Shown piece by piece: positions 27,801 through 37,125 of a stretch of 64,000 nucleotides of DNA. The first letter of the stretch is position 1, and each line of letters opens with the position of its first letter. The notes beneath the pieces were generated by a model that ran no database searches, had not been told where the DNA came from, and saw nothing but the letters and a program-made list of their open reading frames with translations. Position numbers and translations under genes: made by a program. This DNA is from Amia ocellicauda (lineage: Eukaryota > Chordata > Actinopteri > Amiiformes > Amiidae): positions 28,826,725-28,890,724 of the forward strand of contig NC_089854.1 of NCBI RefSeq assembly GCF_036373705.1, in the 5' to 3' direction.

Positions 27801-30800
27801 CAGTAGGTTTCAGATTTTTGCAGGCATTTATAGTTTAAGTGCTTGTGTTACTAAATGCGTAATTTTCAATTTCAATCCAATGTAGTATGCATTTGAGGGT
27901 TTCATTCTTGTGTCATTTGAATTGTGTATTTCAATCTCAGTGGACTTGAAGCCACGTTTTTGATTGCATGCTTCAATTATGTAAGGTACAACTGTATTTT
28001 TCCACTTAATTCTACCATATATGTGAAGTTTTCATTCTTGTGTCATTCAAGATGCAGAATACATTTTCCAAACTTCTCCACATGATGGAGGTAGAGGACA
28101 AAATAAGGAATATCATGATGTGGCTGAAATGTGAAGCTGTAATTTGAATTGGTGTACAGCAGCCATGTTTGACTTGGCTTCATCAACTTTGACAGATATT
28201 TATACTAGTGTTAATCACTGAAAATGTAAGTATATTAGACTTTATAGTTCTGAAGATATGTGCTGCCATAAGTGACTTCTTGTAACAATTTGCCACCATG
28301 CCGTGTCACCAATGGTGACAAAACTCACCACAATCGAGCATAACATAGTCACTTATTATTGTACCAAGTTTGGTGAATTTTTGAATATGGCTTAAGGTTT
28401 TTTTGTGTAGGCACAGGCATACACATATGTGCAGAGTTTCATGTGTGTACTGTATTCCACTGTGCAGGAAATGTGTAACGTGTGTGACGCAGTGCATTCG
28501 TTTTTCTTCATTGGCCAACAGCTCCCATGTTTTTCACTGGGGCTACTCGCATTTAACAACCTCGGTAGGACTCTATACTAGTGTCATGCATGCCAATTTG
28601 TGGCACAGTGGGTATTAGTGGCATGGAGTAGAAGGCACCGTAGGCTGAATCAGAGAATGCAACATGGTGGTCAAAGCGTGCGACCGAGCAACTTCTGATG
28701 AACAAGCGTAATAGTGGGGCAAAAGGTATGCATGAGTATGAAGTAGGTTGAACATGACATATGGTTTTGGAGAAGATTTCCATAGGATTTCTAACGTTGC
28801 TGCAAAACACAATATGGCAGCAGCAACATGTGACCGGTATGTGTAGCTGTCACTGCATTTGCAGGTATTAGCATTATCTACAACACTTGCAAGTTTCGTG
28901 AGTTTTCATTCATGCATGAGCATTTTAGGGGCATTTGAAGTTTTGGCAAAAAAAAAAAAAAAAAAACCTAAAAAAAACAACAGGCTTCCAGCAATTTGTG
29001 CATGGCAGCCTAATAATAAAAAAAGCACAGAGGGAAAAAAATATTCCTGCCAGACATTACATGGGGGTCTTCACCAATAGTATTTTCTTACCTTCCTACT
29101 AAATAATTAAGGAGTACTGTCATGTTCTTACAATTTTTCATCATGTTTTATAAGTGCACAAAAACAAGAAGTTATGAAGGTACAATCACTTGCCAATATT
29201 GCATGATTGACAAGATGCATGCAATTTTGCTTACATTACTTTCACATAACAACACATATGCATAACAGGAATTTTGATGTGGATAATGAATGCATTTTTA
29301 TCTCAACCCTACTTGAACAGCAGTATTTTGCAGTCTGTACTACAGTCATGTACAGCTGTGCAAATACTGCAAAGATCTATTTAAACTCATGCAAACCTGG
29401 TATCATACTTTAAATTAGTACTTGTTTAAAGTATCAATCAGTAAGAAAGGGTTAAGATGACATTTTAACTGTCTGGTTAAAATAGAAATATGCCCCTTCA
29501 AGTATTATTCCACGTTAAACTATATTTCTCCTGGAATGCAATAAGGTTATTTTGTTTCTTTAATACAAGGAATGTACTATTGGTATTACATAAACAGTAA
29601 GATCTTCCAACCATTAAAGGTACACTGAATTCATTCAGGCGTATTATTCTCTCAAACACACATTTTAAATGCACTCACAAACCGTTTCTATATTGGCACA
29701 TTCCTATAAAAATAGATAATAGAGTACCTGTTTCATTCTGACATCTCCAGCACGTGTTGGTCTCTGCAAGGTTTAAACGAAACATTTCATTTATTGTATA
29801 CATGCAACATGTATTATTAACTATGACTGCATTCATCTCACCTACTACTAGATCATCATGGCGTATCATGTCATGAATCGCGTTGTATTATGTGGCGATT
29901 CATTTTGATGAGGGTAAGTATGCGTGTCATATAAACCGAGGAATAATGCACAATGTGCGTTTTAAAAAGTGTTATTAATTTCGTTATAACTTGTAGGACT
30001 AGAGTTTATACTATTTCTGCAATAATGTAACCAAGCGTTATTTCGGCAAACATTGCTACATTTGTATAACTTGATTATGCAATGCAAAGCCTTAAACGCA
30101 TACTACAATTCTGCTATCTGGAACCTTGCACAATTCTGTAGTGTGTGAATGGACGTTTGAATTGGACTACTGACTGCATGGAGTTAAGGCCTTGGCAAAA
30201 AATAATAAAATAAGAATAAAAGGGAGACATGACACACACACACACACACAAAATCGATAATTTATTGGCTTGTGTATAACAGTATTATCGAACATATGTG
30301 TGTATGTATAGGTTGCATTCACAGTATACCACACAAGGATTGAAAAAGAATAACAGCTTTAAAAACATCAAGCTCTCGTATAAAACTAGACTATTTCTTC
30401 AGGCCTATGGGCATGTACAAACCCCTCAGTGAAAACCGTCCAACACAAACACGGATGTGTCACTGAAATAAAACATTTTCTGACCCATCTGTCTCTTGCG
30501 ATCTGCTGGCTTTAAGAAATGCCACGGAGGGACAAATTAAAAGCTTCCTAAACACAGAGGCCTACATCCAGTGGCGATAAGGAAATGCACACTGCATCGC
30601 TACGGTGCAGCAGGACTGGTGGCAAAGACTACTTTACCAATCGTGTTCTCCAGTCATTCCGGCCAAATAAACAATATGTACAGGATTGATCCTGTGCTGC
30701 ACTTACCCTGCATGCTGCTGACTGTCGTTATGTGTTGAGATTGGGACTGGTGGTGGTGGGATGTGGATGTAGATCCTGCGTTATTGCTGTTGTTGCTGGA

Positions 30801-30839
30801 AGAGGTGGTGGAGTTGGTGCTGGGGCTGGGAGTCGCCAT
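6742..30839 (-). CDS. map2k4: map2k4 (MKK4), dual-specificity MAP kinase kinase 4, 3' part outside window
   Basis: Seven coding exons on the minus strand: 30839-30707, 13362-13257, 9772-9598, 8762-8643, 8112-7993, 7804-7753 and 6869-6742. All have GT-AG borders and compatible phases, giving 834 nt or 278 codons. MKK4 phosphorylates and activates JNK and p38 in the cytosolic stress cascade. Visible kinase features are the glycine loop IGRGAYGSV (residues 115-123), ATP-binding Lys138 in MAVK, the catalytic HRDIKPSN (234-241), DFG (254-256) and the activation-loop sites Ser264 and Thr268 in SIAKT. These align with human S257/T261 at an offset of 7. The N-terminus ends in [15 protein letters not shown], the MKK4-type docking region. 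The remaining exons (after PYMA) are not found in 1-6741, so the gene continues off the left edge. Identity as MKK4 rather than MKK7 rests on near-identity of the exons to the known mammalian protein. Confidence 0.96.
7753..7804 (-). CDS. map2k4: map2k4 exon 6
   Basis: 52 nt encoding [17 protein letters not shown] (residues 219-235) and the first base of Asp236. The intron therefore splits the catalytic HRD triad codon, as expected for this family. The donor is AGAG|GTGAGT. Confidence 0.95.
7993..8112 (-). CDS. map2k4: map2k4 exon 5
   Basis: 120 nt, phase 0 at both ends, residues 179-218, starting [20 protein letters not shown] and ending [10 protein letters not shown]. This is the hinge and helix D/E region of the kinase. 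The acceptor is CTTTTAG and the donor GCT|GTGAGT. Confidence 0.96.
8643..8762 (-). CDS. map2k4: map2k4 exon 4
   Basis: 120 nt, phase 0 at both ends, encoding [20 protein letters not shown] through YGALFRE (residues 139-178). It includes helix C of the kinase N-lobe. The acceptor is CTTACAG and the donor GAG|GTAAGA. Confidence 0.96.
9598..9772 (-). CDS. map2k4: map2k4 exon 3, glycine loop and ATP lysine
   Basis: 175 nt encoding [17 protein letters not shown] through MAVK (residues 81-138). It carries the glycine-rich ATP loop and the invariant lysine at the last codon. The acceptor is TTTCCAG. The donor is AAA|GTAATC, a weaker donor than the consensus GTAAGT. Confidence 0.95.
9773..13256 (-). 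other. map2k4 intron 2, noncoding
   Basis: A 3.5-kb intron bounded by good splice sites. Scattered T- and A-runs are present. I see no further coding exon or recognisable transposon. Confidence 0.7.
13257..13362 (-). CDS. map2k4: map2k4 exon 2
   Basis: 106 nt encoding residues 45-80: [14 protein letters not shown], then a diverged linker and QNPHI. The acceptor CTCTCAG and the donor CATAT|GTAAGT fit the neighbouring phases. It contains the basic-hydrophobic MAPK docking (D) motif KRKALKLNF, which binds JNK and p38. The 17.3-kb intron upstream contains the hAT-like element. Confidence 0.94.
13631..13638. repeat. Left 8-bp target site duplication of hAT-like element
   Basis: CTAGAAAT, matched exactly at 14962-14969 on the other side of the element. 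Confidence 0.88.
13639..14961. mobile_element. Non-autonomous hAT-like element, 1323 bp
   Basis: It starts TAGGGCTGGGCGATAT and ends with the inverted partner (reverse complement TAGGGCTTGGCGATAT, 15 of 16 matching). It is flanked by the exact 8-bp direct repeat CTAGAAAT at 13631-13638 and 14962-14969. An 8-bp duplication is the hAT superfamily hallmark. The interior is AT-rich with no transposase, so it would need an enzyme from elsewhere. It sits in map2k4 intron 1, about 280 bp upstream of exon 2 in transcript sense. Confidence 0.88.
14962..14969. repeat. Right 8-bp target site duplication of hAT-like element
   Basis: CTAGAAAT, identical to 13631-13638. Confidence 0.88.
16942..16962 (+). 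repeat. (ATT)n microsatellite
   Basis: Seven ATT units in map2k4 intron 1. Confidence 0.9.
19610..19643 (+). repeat. A-run with (AAT)n microsatellite
   Basis: A stretch of A residues grading into about seven ATA units in map2k4 intron 1. Confidence 0.9.
30232..30250 (+). repeat. (AC)n microsatellite
   Basis: About nine AC units near the 5' end of map2k4 intron 1. Confidence 0.9.
30707..30839 (-). CDS. map2k4: map2k4 coding exon 1
   Basis: Residues 1-44 plus the first base of codon 45. The ATG (complement of 30837-30839) opens MATPSPS, followed by a low-complexity run of Ser, Thr, Asn, His and Gln, then the conserved VSSMQG. The donor is CAGG|GTAAGT with the intron G at 30706. The low-complexity stretch replaces the Gly/Ser-rich leader of mammals. 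The start is chosen by similarity of MATPSPS to mammalian MAAPSPS. Confidence 0.93.
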
Positions 30840-31615
30840 TGTGGTGTGTTTGAATCCAGCAGCAGCAGCACTGAGGCTGCAATGCAGTGAGCAACTTCAC
30901 CCTTTCCAGGCAGGACACCTAGCTTCACAACTCAATATAGCACTAGCTATGTCTGCTTCAGTCCGAAACACCCTAGAAACACGAAGGACACCTAGCTACG
31001 AAACTCAACATAGCAGTATCCGCTTTACAATAATAATAAAAAAAAAACCAGGCTGCATTTCAGTAAACCACTACAGACACGGGACACCTAGCTTCAGAGA
31101 TCCGCACTACACACACAACACCAGCGCTGGCCAAGCGGAGCGCCAAGCGGCCATTTCCGCCCACGTCGTCAGTGCCTCCAAAAATAAAGCAACTCTGAAA
31201 AGACTTCTGCGATTTGGCATAAATTAGCAACGTGGTGCATTACAGCCACAGCAACGCAGAAGGACATGCGTTCATGTACCTTCAATGTGAGAGTTATTAA
31301 TATATCCGAATTTGTAGGCTGCTTTAATAAAAGATGTACTGTCGTTTTAGGTTGTTATTTTAATGTACTACTACTGCTGCTATATAATGTAGCTCTGAGT
31401 TTATAGCTGTTACTGTGGCATCTGTTGTGCTTTAAACCTTGAGAAATTACATTTTTATCTGCCGACGAATGTATAAACTGTTTTGTTCTTCAAAACCTTG
31501 ATTGTGTTAACAATAAGTACATGCAATGAATGCACTGCTATGCCCCTGCTTTATTTCGACATTTGTTTAAAGATATGATGTGCAACACATTTATTCTGCC
31601 CCTCTCACGTGGAAA

Positions 31616-31638
31616 ACTACAAATCCCAGCGTGCATTG
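31616..31638 (+). promoter_or_regulatory. ZNF143/Staf-type binding site
   Basis: ACTACAAATCCCAGCGTGC followed by ATTG. It matches the ACTACAATTCCCAGCATGC-type consensus bound by ZNF143/Staf (and its THAP11/Ronin partner) at many vertebrate housekeeping promoters. It lies 68 bp upstream of the tmem220 ATG. Confidence 0.8.
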
Positions 31639-31649
31639 CCACCCACTGC

Positions 31650-31657
31650 TCACGTGA
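31650..31657 (+). promoter_or_regulatory. Palindromic E-box TCACGTGA
   Basis: A perfect TCACGTGA, the USF/MITF/TFE-type E-box. A second CACGTG lies at 31606-31611. The two E-boxes flank the ZNF143-like site within 50 bp. Confidence 0.65.
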
Positions 31658-31705
31658 TCGTGTTGAGCCCGAAAGTTGCCTTTGGACAAAGTACGAGCTG
31701 GAGAA

Positions 31706-31834
31706 ATGAGCCAGAAAGATCAGTTTAAAGACTCCGCAAAAACTCAGATTGAGGGTTCTGGCTGTTTTCAGATATTATGGAGAACGTGCAATATATGTAT
31801 GTGTTTCTTTTTTGTCTTAGCAGCATACGTGCAG
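31706..31834 (+). CDS. tmem220: tmem220 exon 1
   Basis: Residues 1-43, from MSQKDQFKD to the end of the first membrane segment (AAYVQ). The donor is CAG|GTAAGT. Phase 0. Confidence 0.9.
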
Positions 31835-33262
31835 GTAAGTATTAGTAAACGTAGGAGATTCGTACCACTTTTTTTGACAGGCACTTTGAACTGCTTTTGT
31901 TGAAATACTGTACAGTTGTGCCTACTACTACATTTTCAAGCACAAGTCTGCAAATTAAGAAAAAAATAAACTGACCAATAAAATGAACAAATACAATCTA
32001 TTTCCATGGCATACAACTTAAGCATTTGTATTAGTTTATTATTGCCATTTAGCAAAAAGAATATGCTATAACTATGGTTTTTATTTTAGATAAATGACCC
32101 TGATGCTGGGATATGGATGGTGAGTATTTAAATGCATTGCTTCAGTATGCTGTTAATTATTCAGACAAAAGTATTTTCTTTATACAGATAACATGTAATA
32201 CTGGAGATATATAGTGACACCTACCGACTTAACTATGAAAATGTTGAATTGTCATACTACTATTACATGTGTTTGTCTTCACAGGCTGCATATTCCATCC
32301 CAGCTTGTTTGTGTTTTATGATAAGTGCTAAACCTCAGATTACAGGTATGATACCCAGGCACCATACCATTGCATGTTATAAGTCAAATGAATACTTGAA
32401 CTTTCTTGCTTAATATAACTGAATATTTTTCATTCCTTTAAATAAATAACAATGCCACAATGCATGTTCAATTTGTCTTTCAGAGACATTACTTTGGAGA
32501 AGACTTTCTGATCTGCATACACTCCTTTGTTCTGCTGTAGCTGGCATTTTGGGGTGGTCTCTGTACAAAAGCAGTACCAAGGATGTCCTTCAGAAAGAAG
32601 AAGGAAGGTAGCAGTCACTATAATTTACGTTGTACAGATAAGATTTCAAAACGAGTCCCTTTATTTACACATTATTATTACTAATGACAGGCGCCAAACA
32701 CTAGGTTTCACTTGTAATCCACCTCACCTTTGTTAAATACTTTACCTTCTATTCTTCCTGCTGTTCTCTCAGAGAGTTCTCTGGATTACTATTGATAACT
32801 GTGTGGCTGCTCCTGTGTCGTCATTCAGGGAGGTGAGACATTTTTCATTTACATCAATTACAATTTCAAAACAAAAGCATATCATTTTGATAATTGTAAA
32901 TGTTTGTAGTCAGTGCTACGGTAGTTAAATACAGTACTTCATTTGCTCTACACAAGTCAAAGTGTTTAATTTGTTTCTTAATATCCTTTGTTGTCTGATA
33001 ATTAGCTACTGATAATATTGGCCAATGTCACATTTGCATCCATTTTAATAAAGGAAGTTCCTTCAAGATTGAGGTGGAAAAGTATGTATGGTTAGCTTTC
33101 ACTATATTGTCATCCGATTTTCATTGTAGGAATCCCATTGGAGGATTGAGACTTTACACAGCGATAAGCATCACAGTATTCCCATTTATGACATGGCTGT
33201 ACTACTACATCAACAAGGAACTGAGGACCTCTTGGCCATCACATTGTAAAACTGCACTTTAG
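31706..33262 (+). CDS. tmem220: tmem220, transmembrane protein 220
   Basis: Six exons (31706-31834, 32090-32119, 32285-32345, 32484-32607, 32773-32832 and 33130-33262) join in frame with GT-AG borders to 537 nt or 178 residues. Five hydrophobic segments are visible: WRTCNICMCFFFVLAAYVQ, AAYSIPACLCFMISA, LLCSAVAGILGWSLY, FSGLLLITVWLLLC and ISITVFPFMTWLYYYI. The NDPDA loop after the first segment is typical of TMEM220. The family is a small multi-pass membrane protein of poorly known function. The start at 31706 is the first ATG downstream of the promoter motifs. An AATAAA lies at 33355-33360. The gene is head-to-head with map2k4 and tail-to-tail with adprm, the order expected from human 17p13. 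Confidence 0.93.
32090..32119 (+). CDS. tmem220: tmem220 exon 2, 30-nt micro-exon
   Basis: Encodes only INDPDAGIWM (residues 44-53), phase 0 at both ends. The acceptor is TTTTAG and the donor ATG|GTGAGT. Supported by the conserved NDPDA motif. Confidence 0.88.
32285..32345 (+). CDS. tmem220: tmem220 exon 3
   Basis: Encodes AAYSIPACLCFMISAKPQIT plus one base (residues 54-74), the second hydrophobic segment. The acceptor is TTCACAG and the donor ACAG|GTATG. Confidence 0.9.
32484..32607 (+). CDS. tmem220: tmem220 exon 4
   Basis: 124 nt encoding ETLLWRRLSDLHTLLCSAVA and the rest of the third hydrophobic segment to QKEEGR. The phase changes from 1 to 2 as required. The acceptor is CTTTCAG and the donor GAAG|GTAGC, a weak donor. 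Confidence 0.88.
32773..32832 (+). CDS. tmem220: tmem220 exon 5
   Basis: 60 nt encoding EFSGLLLITVWLLLCRHSG, a membrane segment. The acceptor is CTCTCAG and the donor GGGAG|GTGAG. Both ends are phase 2. Confidence 0.88.
33130..33262 (+). CDS. tmem220: tmem220 exon 6, C-terminus
   Basis: Begins RNPIGGLRLYTAISITVFPF and runs to the TAG stop at 33260-33262. It contains the last membrane segment and a short polar tail. Confidence 0.9.
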
Positions 33263-33354
33263 ACCACAAGAGAAGGATAAATGGGACCAGACTGTTTGTT
33301 TACACCACTACACATGTCCATATGTAATCATAATTAAACCGCACACCTATTCAC

Positions 33355-33360
33355 AATAAA
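33355..33360 (+). terminator. tmem220 polyadenylation signal
   Basis: AATAAA 93 bp after the tmem220 stop codon. It is the first canonical signal downstream. Confidence 0.7.
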
Positions 33361-34952
33361 CTATATGCCAAGTTTTGTGTTAATTTAAAAGTTGAAATCA
33401 GTAGGAGAATATTTTCATTTTTTTTTTTTTTAATAGATCCCCCCTAAGGTGCAAAATTAGCTAAAACCAGGGAAAAAAAACATGAAAAACATGTACATCA
33501 TAACATGCAGGAAAAGCTTGCAATACAACATTTCAGAAGGAAAGTAGAAGTTTATAAAACCCCAAAACAATGGATAGGTTTCAGTTAGCAGATTGAGTTG
33601 TTTTAATCCATTCAAGTTTTATTGGTGCAAAATTTGTGATCAGCTTTCAGGGCCACTGAGTAGCCTATTTGTTTCTGGACTATGCATTGCAATTCTCAAA
33701 TAATCTACAGAATTAACATTTCACATGCTGTTCTTTGAAGACATCCCATTAGGGTGCTTTTTGGCTGATAAGAAATACAATGGACTTGTCACAAATGTTG
33801 AACAAGAAATACAAAAATGTATTAAGAATAAGCAGGGAGTTTAAGTGAATATGTCAGTGGTATATTTACATTTAAATGCCAACCAGTATTTGAAAGAAAT
33901 ATATAATTTTCTTTCAGTCTTTTTATTTTTATAACTAATTCAGTGGAATCAATCTATGGTTGAAATGGCTTTTGAAGTCTTTATATGTTGTGGATGCATA
34001 CATGTTCCAGACAGAAGCACTGGATTTAAATCATTGTATTTTGTCAACAACAGTAAAATGTAATTTTTTTAATAAACTGGATTGTCTTTTTTAAATAACA
34101 CTGTCAAACAGGAACACAAACACAATAGTACCATTGTTATGATTTAAAGAGAAGTAGGCACTTCTTTTAAAACTGCAGAAACCACTAAAGTTATGAAAAA
34201 TGTAAAAATGTGCACTCACTGCAGTCTAATTGTAAAGTTAAGAGCATTCCCTTTGCCTTAATGGAAATGACATGCTTTGACAAGGTTCCTTTGTAGATGG
34301 AGGTTCTCCAGGCCATCACAAAAACAGGTAAAATAATTAGATTTGTAATTTAAAAATAGTGATTGTTTTGGTAGGAAACACAACTAATTACTGGTTGAAT
34401 ATAGTGTATTTACATTTATAAGGGATAATCATGCAATGGATATTGTACACTGCATTGCTCTTACAACTTCTAACTTCTAAACACAATTGTACTACAAATT
34501 AATAATGTAGAGTACATAATGCATTTTCAATAATCATTCAGTGCCAGCTCTATAATCATTGCACAGTTTAAAAAGTCCATCACGTTTTTAATAAATTATT
34601 TCCAAAAACACAAAGTGCAAGAACATATATCCATGTATCCTCTTAAAATGTATGTTTACCACACATACATGCAATTCCTGAAGTCTACAAATATTTAAAC
34701 GTAACACTTCATTATACAATTAAAATGTGCAAAACCTCATCACATAGTCCTACCTATATATCCTATTTGAAAAAAAAATAGAATATTATTTAAACTAACA
34801 AAAATGTATTTTTCATAGATCTATAAGGATTTAACTAAAGCATTCTCCCTGTCTTTTTTTTCTCTTCTCACGAGTTTTCTTCAAACATATTTTTGCTTTA
34901 TAAATAACACTATTACAAATGGGAAGGGAGACCTCTTGTCAGTGAAACAGAG
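33361..34952. other. Intergenic between convergent tmem220 and adprm
   Basis: AT-rich and contains no ORF or element I recognise. It must hold the adprm 3' UTR. The nearest minus-strand poly(A)-like signal I see is ATTAAA at 34587-34592, which is weak evidence. Confidence 0.5.
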
Positions 34953-35242
34953 TCATGGATACAGAAGGACTCTGTCTGAAACCCTTCCTTTGCCCTTAAG
35001 AATCATCCTGTCTTCATATACGTACACCGTGCCAAATGCATCACTATCAGGTGGGGTTTCAATCACCCCTTCAAAAGTGAGGTGATGCACCCCACATTCA
35101 TCGAGGAAGTAGCCGCCGTCATGGTCGTGTCCCGCCATGAAGCACACAACACTCCTGTGTGAATGCAATATTGAAAGTACTTCATCATAATTCCAGGCCA
35201 GACAGACAGGATCTGTGGAGTGTGGATGTATGGGCAGATGAC
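34953..35242 (-). CDS. adprm: adprm coding exon 3, C-terminus
   Basis: Starts with the rest of SHLPIHP, contains the GHDHDGG metal motif and ends LLYP at the stop 34955-34953. The acceptor is CATATAG. Confidence 0.93.
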
Positions 35243-36347
35243 CTATATGCAAAAGACAAAAAAAGATTGCATTCTAAATGTCTGAATACCCCTCCAGCCT
35301 CCCCAAATACAATAAAATAAAAATCTAGAAAATAATGACTGGAGTTGCTGAATAACATGCATTTTAATAATTGCACTTACTAATAACTGTGACTCTTTCA
35401 AGGTTATTGTCAGAGAAGGTAAGTACTTTATCCAACCACTCAAGCTGAGCTTTACTGAATCCACCATTGAACTGAACAAAACGCCGTTCCATCCCTGCAT
35501 GTCCTGTATGAGCAAGAAAAGACCCAGAAACATTAGAAACGCCTTTCAACAATCAGCCTAGCTTGTAACCATACCAATCAGACCATAACTGGATTCTGGA
35601 TCATTAAATGCCAAATTTTCTATAATGTTCTTGTAACTAGTGCACTTAACTAAATAATGACATGAAAATGAAACTTTCTTTATGGCTAGCAAAACAAATG
35701 CCTATTGGGGATTTATGTGCATGACGTAATCAATGCAATACTTCATATGAGCTTGTGAAGCCCACCATATTACCTGGTGGATGGTTAAGATTTTCATTTC
35801 TGTTGTGCTCTTGTATAATTTTCAGTGACTGGTAATACTTTTCACTTGGTTCTTTTCTTCCAAGAAGGCTCAGATCATATGCATCGAGCAACACAAAGCG
35901 GAATTTAGGAACAGGGCTGAAATGATACGAATAACTCAGCTCAATGCCATTTTCCACAATGACCTCATCTAGGTCACTTTCTGAGATTTTGCTGTAAAGC
36001 ACAGAATTCATCAGATCTTCCCGACTGAAGTTATAAAATTCATGGTTGCCCCATATATGGTGTATTTTGGCATTGCTTTTTTCCAGCTCATTTATGATAG
36101 TCTCAAGGGCCTTTTCTGATGCATTGTGCTGCTTGTTGAACCCATCAATGATGTCTCCCAGCTGCAGAATAAAGATGGGCTGGACTGCCTCTCTACTCCA
36201 TTTTTCATTAGCTCTGCGCAGTAAACTAAGACTGTTCCTGTAGTATCGTTTCCTCGTATGCAGGAAGTTAAAGCCATCTTCAATGTCTGCATACTGAATA
36301 TCTGCAATGACTCCAAATGTAAACAAAGGCTGTATATTGTCATCCAT
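34953..36347 (-). CDS. adprm: adprm, Mn-dependent ADP-ribose/CDP-alcohol diphosphatase
   Basis: Three coding exons (36347-35774, 35503-35381 and 35242-34953) give 987 nt or 328 residues, close to the human length of about 340. This cytosolic calcineurin-like metallophosphoesterase hydrolyses ADP-ribose, CDP-choline and related pyrophosphates. Metal-binding motifs are all present: ADIQYAD (residues 15-21), LQLGDIIDG (61-69), GNHEFYNF (100-107), SHLPIHP (233-239) and GHDHDGG (270-276). FVQFNGGFS and [17 protein letters not shown] are family signatures. The ATG at 36347-36345 opens MDDN; upstream in-frame sequence belongs to the 5' UTR part of the exon. The gene is divergent from sco1 and convergent with tmem220. 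Confidence 0.95.
35381..35503 (-). CDS. adprm: adprm coding exon 2
   Basis: 123 nt encoding [20 protein letters not shown] and on to ERVTVI. The acceptor is ATACAG and the donor ATTA|GTAAGT. It carries the FVQFNGGFS family motif. Confidence 0.92.
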
Positions 36348-36393
36348 TTTTGTCCCTAGGTTGTCTGTGAATCTCCCACTTGTGGCCCACCAC
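35774..36393 (-). CDS. adprm: adprm first coding exon, with 5' UTR part
   Basis: The acceptor TTTCCAG is just upstream of 36393, so 36393-36348 is 5' UTR. Coding 36347-35774 runs from MDDN to NHPPG, with donor CCAG|GTAATA. It contains three of the five metal-site motifs. Confidence 0.9.
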
Positions 36394-36707
36394 CTGGAAA
36401 GCAATAATCAAAACCATAATAACTGGGAGAAATATATATGTTTAAGTCAGAACTGTATCCATTATATGATCCAAAAATAAGTTAGCAATACATAAGATTG
36501 ATAGGTTACTGTACAAATAGCCTACATTGTACATTTACATAATATAGGTTGTAGACTCCCTTCATTCTTCAAATATTAAATAACAAAGAGACAATCTACA
36601 TGTACACTGTTTTGTGTATAGCATAGGTCTATATGATCAGCCTGTGGAATGCAGCCAACAACGTACAATCCATGATTCAGCAAATAAAGACTAATTTCGT
36701 AACTTAC

Positions 36708-36800
36708 CTGAAAAACCTACCTTCGGCAACGGAACTGTTACGAAAAGGCCATTTTAATTTAAACATTAAAATGTTGTTGTGTATTTATGTCAAACAAAAC
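36708..36800 (-). other. Probable adprm 5' noncoding exon (upstream limit uncertain)
   Basis: Two consensus donors on the minus strand lie 13 bp apart: CCGAAG|GTAGGT (exon end 36721) and TTTCAG|GTAAGT (exon end 36708). They are positioned to splice to the acceptor at 36394. The 5' end at about 36800 is a guess. Confidence 0.45.
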
Positions 36801-36834
36801 CTTATCTAAACAGCTCAAATTAAGTTCCTCGAAG

Positions 36835-36842
36835 TGACGTCA
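36835..36842. promoter_or_regulatory. CRE, TGACGTCA
   Basis: A perfect 8-bp palindromic CREB/ATF site between the adprm noncoding exon and the sco1 start. Confidence 0.75.
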
Positions 36843-37086
36843 GATGACGAAACATCCTGTAGCAGACAGGTCCCCACGGATTGCCTTTATAATTGAAAAC
36901 GTTAGCTTGTCAATCTCAACCAAACGTCTTAAATATATAGGAAAACCGTCAATGGCAGATACAGCAACGTTAATGTATTCGTATTAAAATAAACCAAAAC
37001 AGACAAAGAAAAAGTTCGGTCACAACAAAATGAAAAGGGCGGAACGACGGATTTGGGCGCATTTGCGAACATGTTTTGCTGTTGCA

Positions 37087-37094
37087 CCGGAAGT
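37087..37094 (+). promoter_or_regulatory. ETS/GABP (NRF-2) site, CCGGAAGT
   Basis: A consensus ETS core in CACCGGAAGTCGCGG, 32 bp upstream of the sco1 ATG. GABP commonly drives genes for cytochrome oxidase subunits and assembly factors. Confidence 0.7.
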
Positions 37095-37125
37095 CGCGGT
37101 GAACACGGAAGGTCAGAAACACAAC

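Larger units (their letters stand above)
13363..30706 (-). other. map2k4 intron 1, 17.3 kb
   Basis: The large first intron of map2k4. It contains the hAT-like element at 13639-14961, an (ATT)n tract at 16942-16962, an A-run/(AAT)n at 19610-19643, a poly-A of about 25 nt near 20670, an (AC)n at 30232-30250, and an unexplained segment of different texture at about 28280-28940. No exon of another gene is recognisable on either strand. Confidence 0.7.
30840..31705. promoter_or_regulatory. Divergent promoter region between map2k4 and tmem220
   Basis: The two start codons are 866 bp apart on opposite strands, so the segment must hold both 5' UTRs and promoters. It is locally richer in CpG (for example around 31120-31170) than the flanks. 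A ZNF143-type motif and two CACGTG E-boxes lie on the tmem220 side. No TATA box is evident near either start. Confidence 0.7.
36800..37125. promoter_or_regulatory. Divergent adprm-sco1 promoter
   Basis: A compact head-to-head promoter. It holds a full CRE, an ETS/GABP site and a YY1-like motif at the sco1 start. No TATA box is evident. Such a set is typical of nuclear genes for mitochondrial proteins. Confidence 0.7.

Noticed and set aside
30763-31227. Longest plus-strand ORF outside known genes (154 codons)
   Set aside because: It is antisense to map2k4 exon 1 and its 5' UTR. The Leu/Val-rich start simply mirrors the CAG/AAC repeats of that exon, and there is no family similarity or splice support.
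37030-37125. Upstream in-frame ATG for sco1 at 37030
   Set aside because: It would put the GABP site inside the coding region and the added 32 residues have no counterpart; the ATG in the YY1-type context is preferred.
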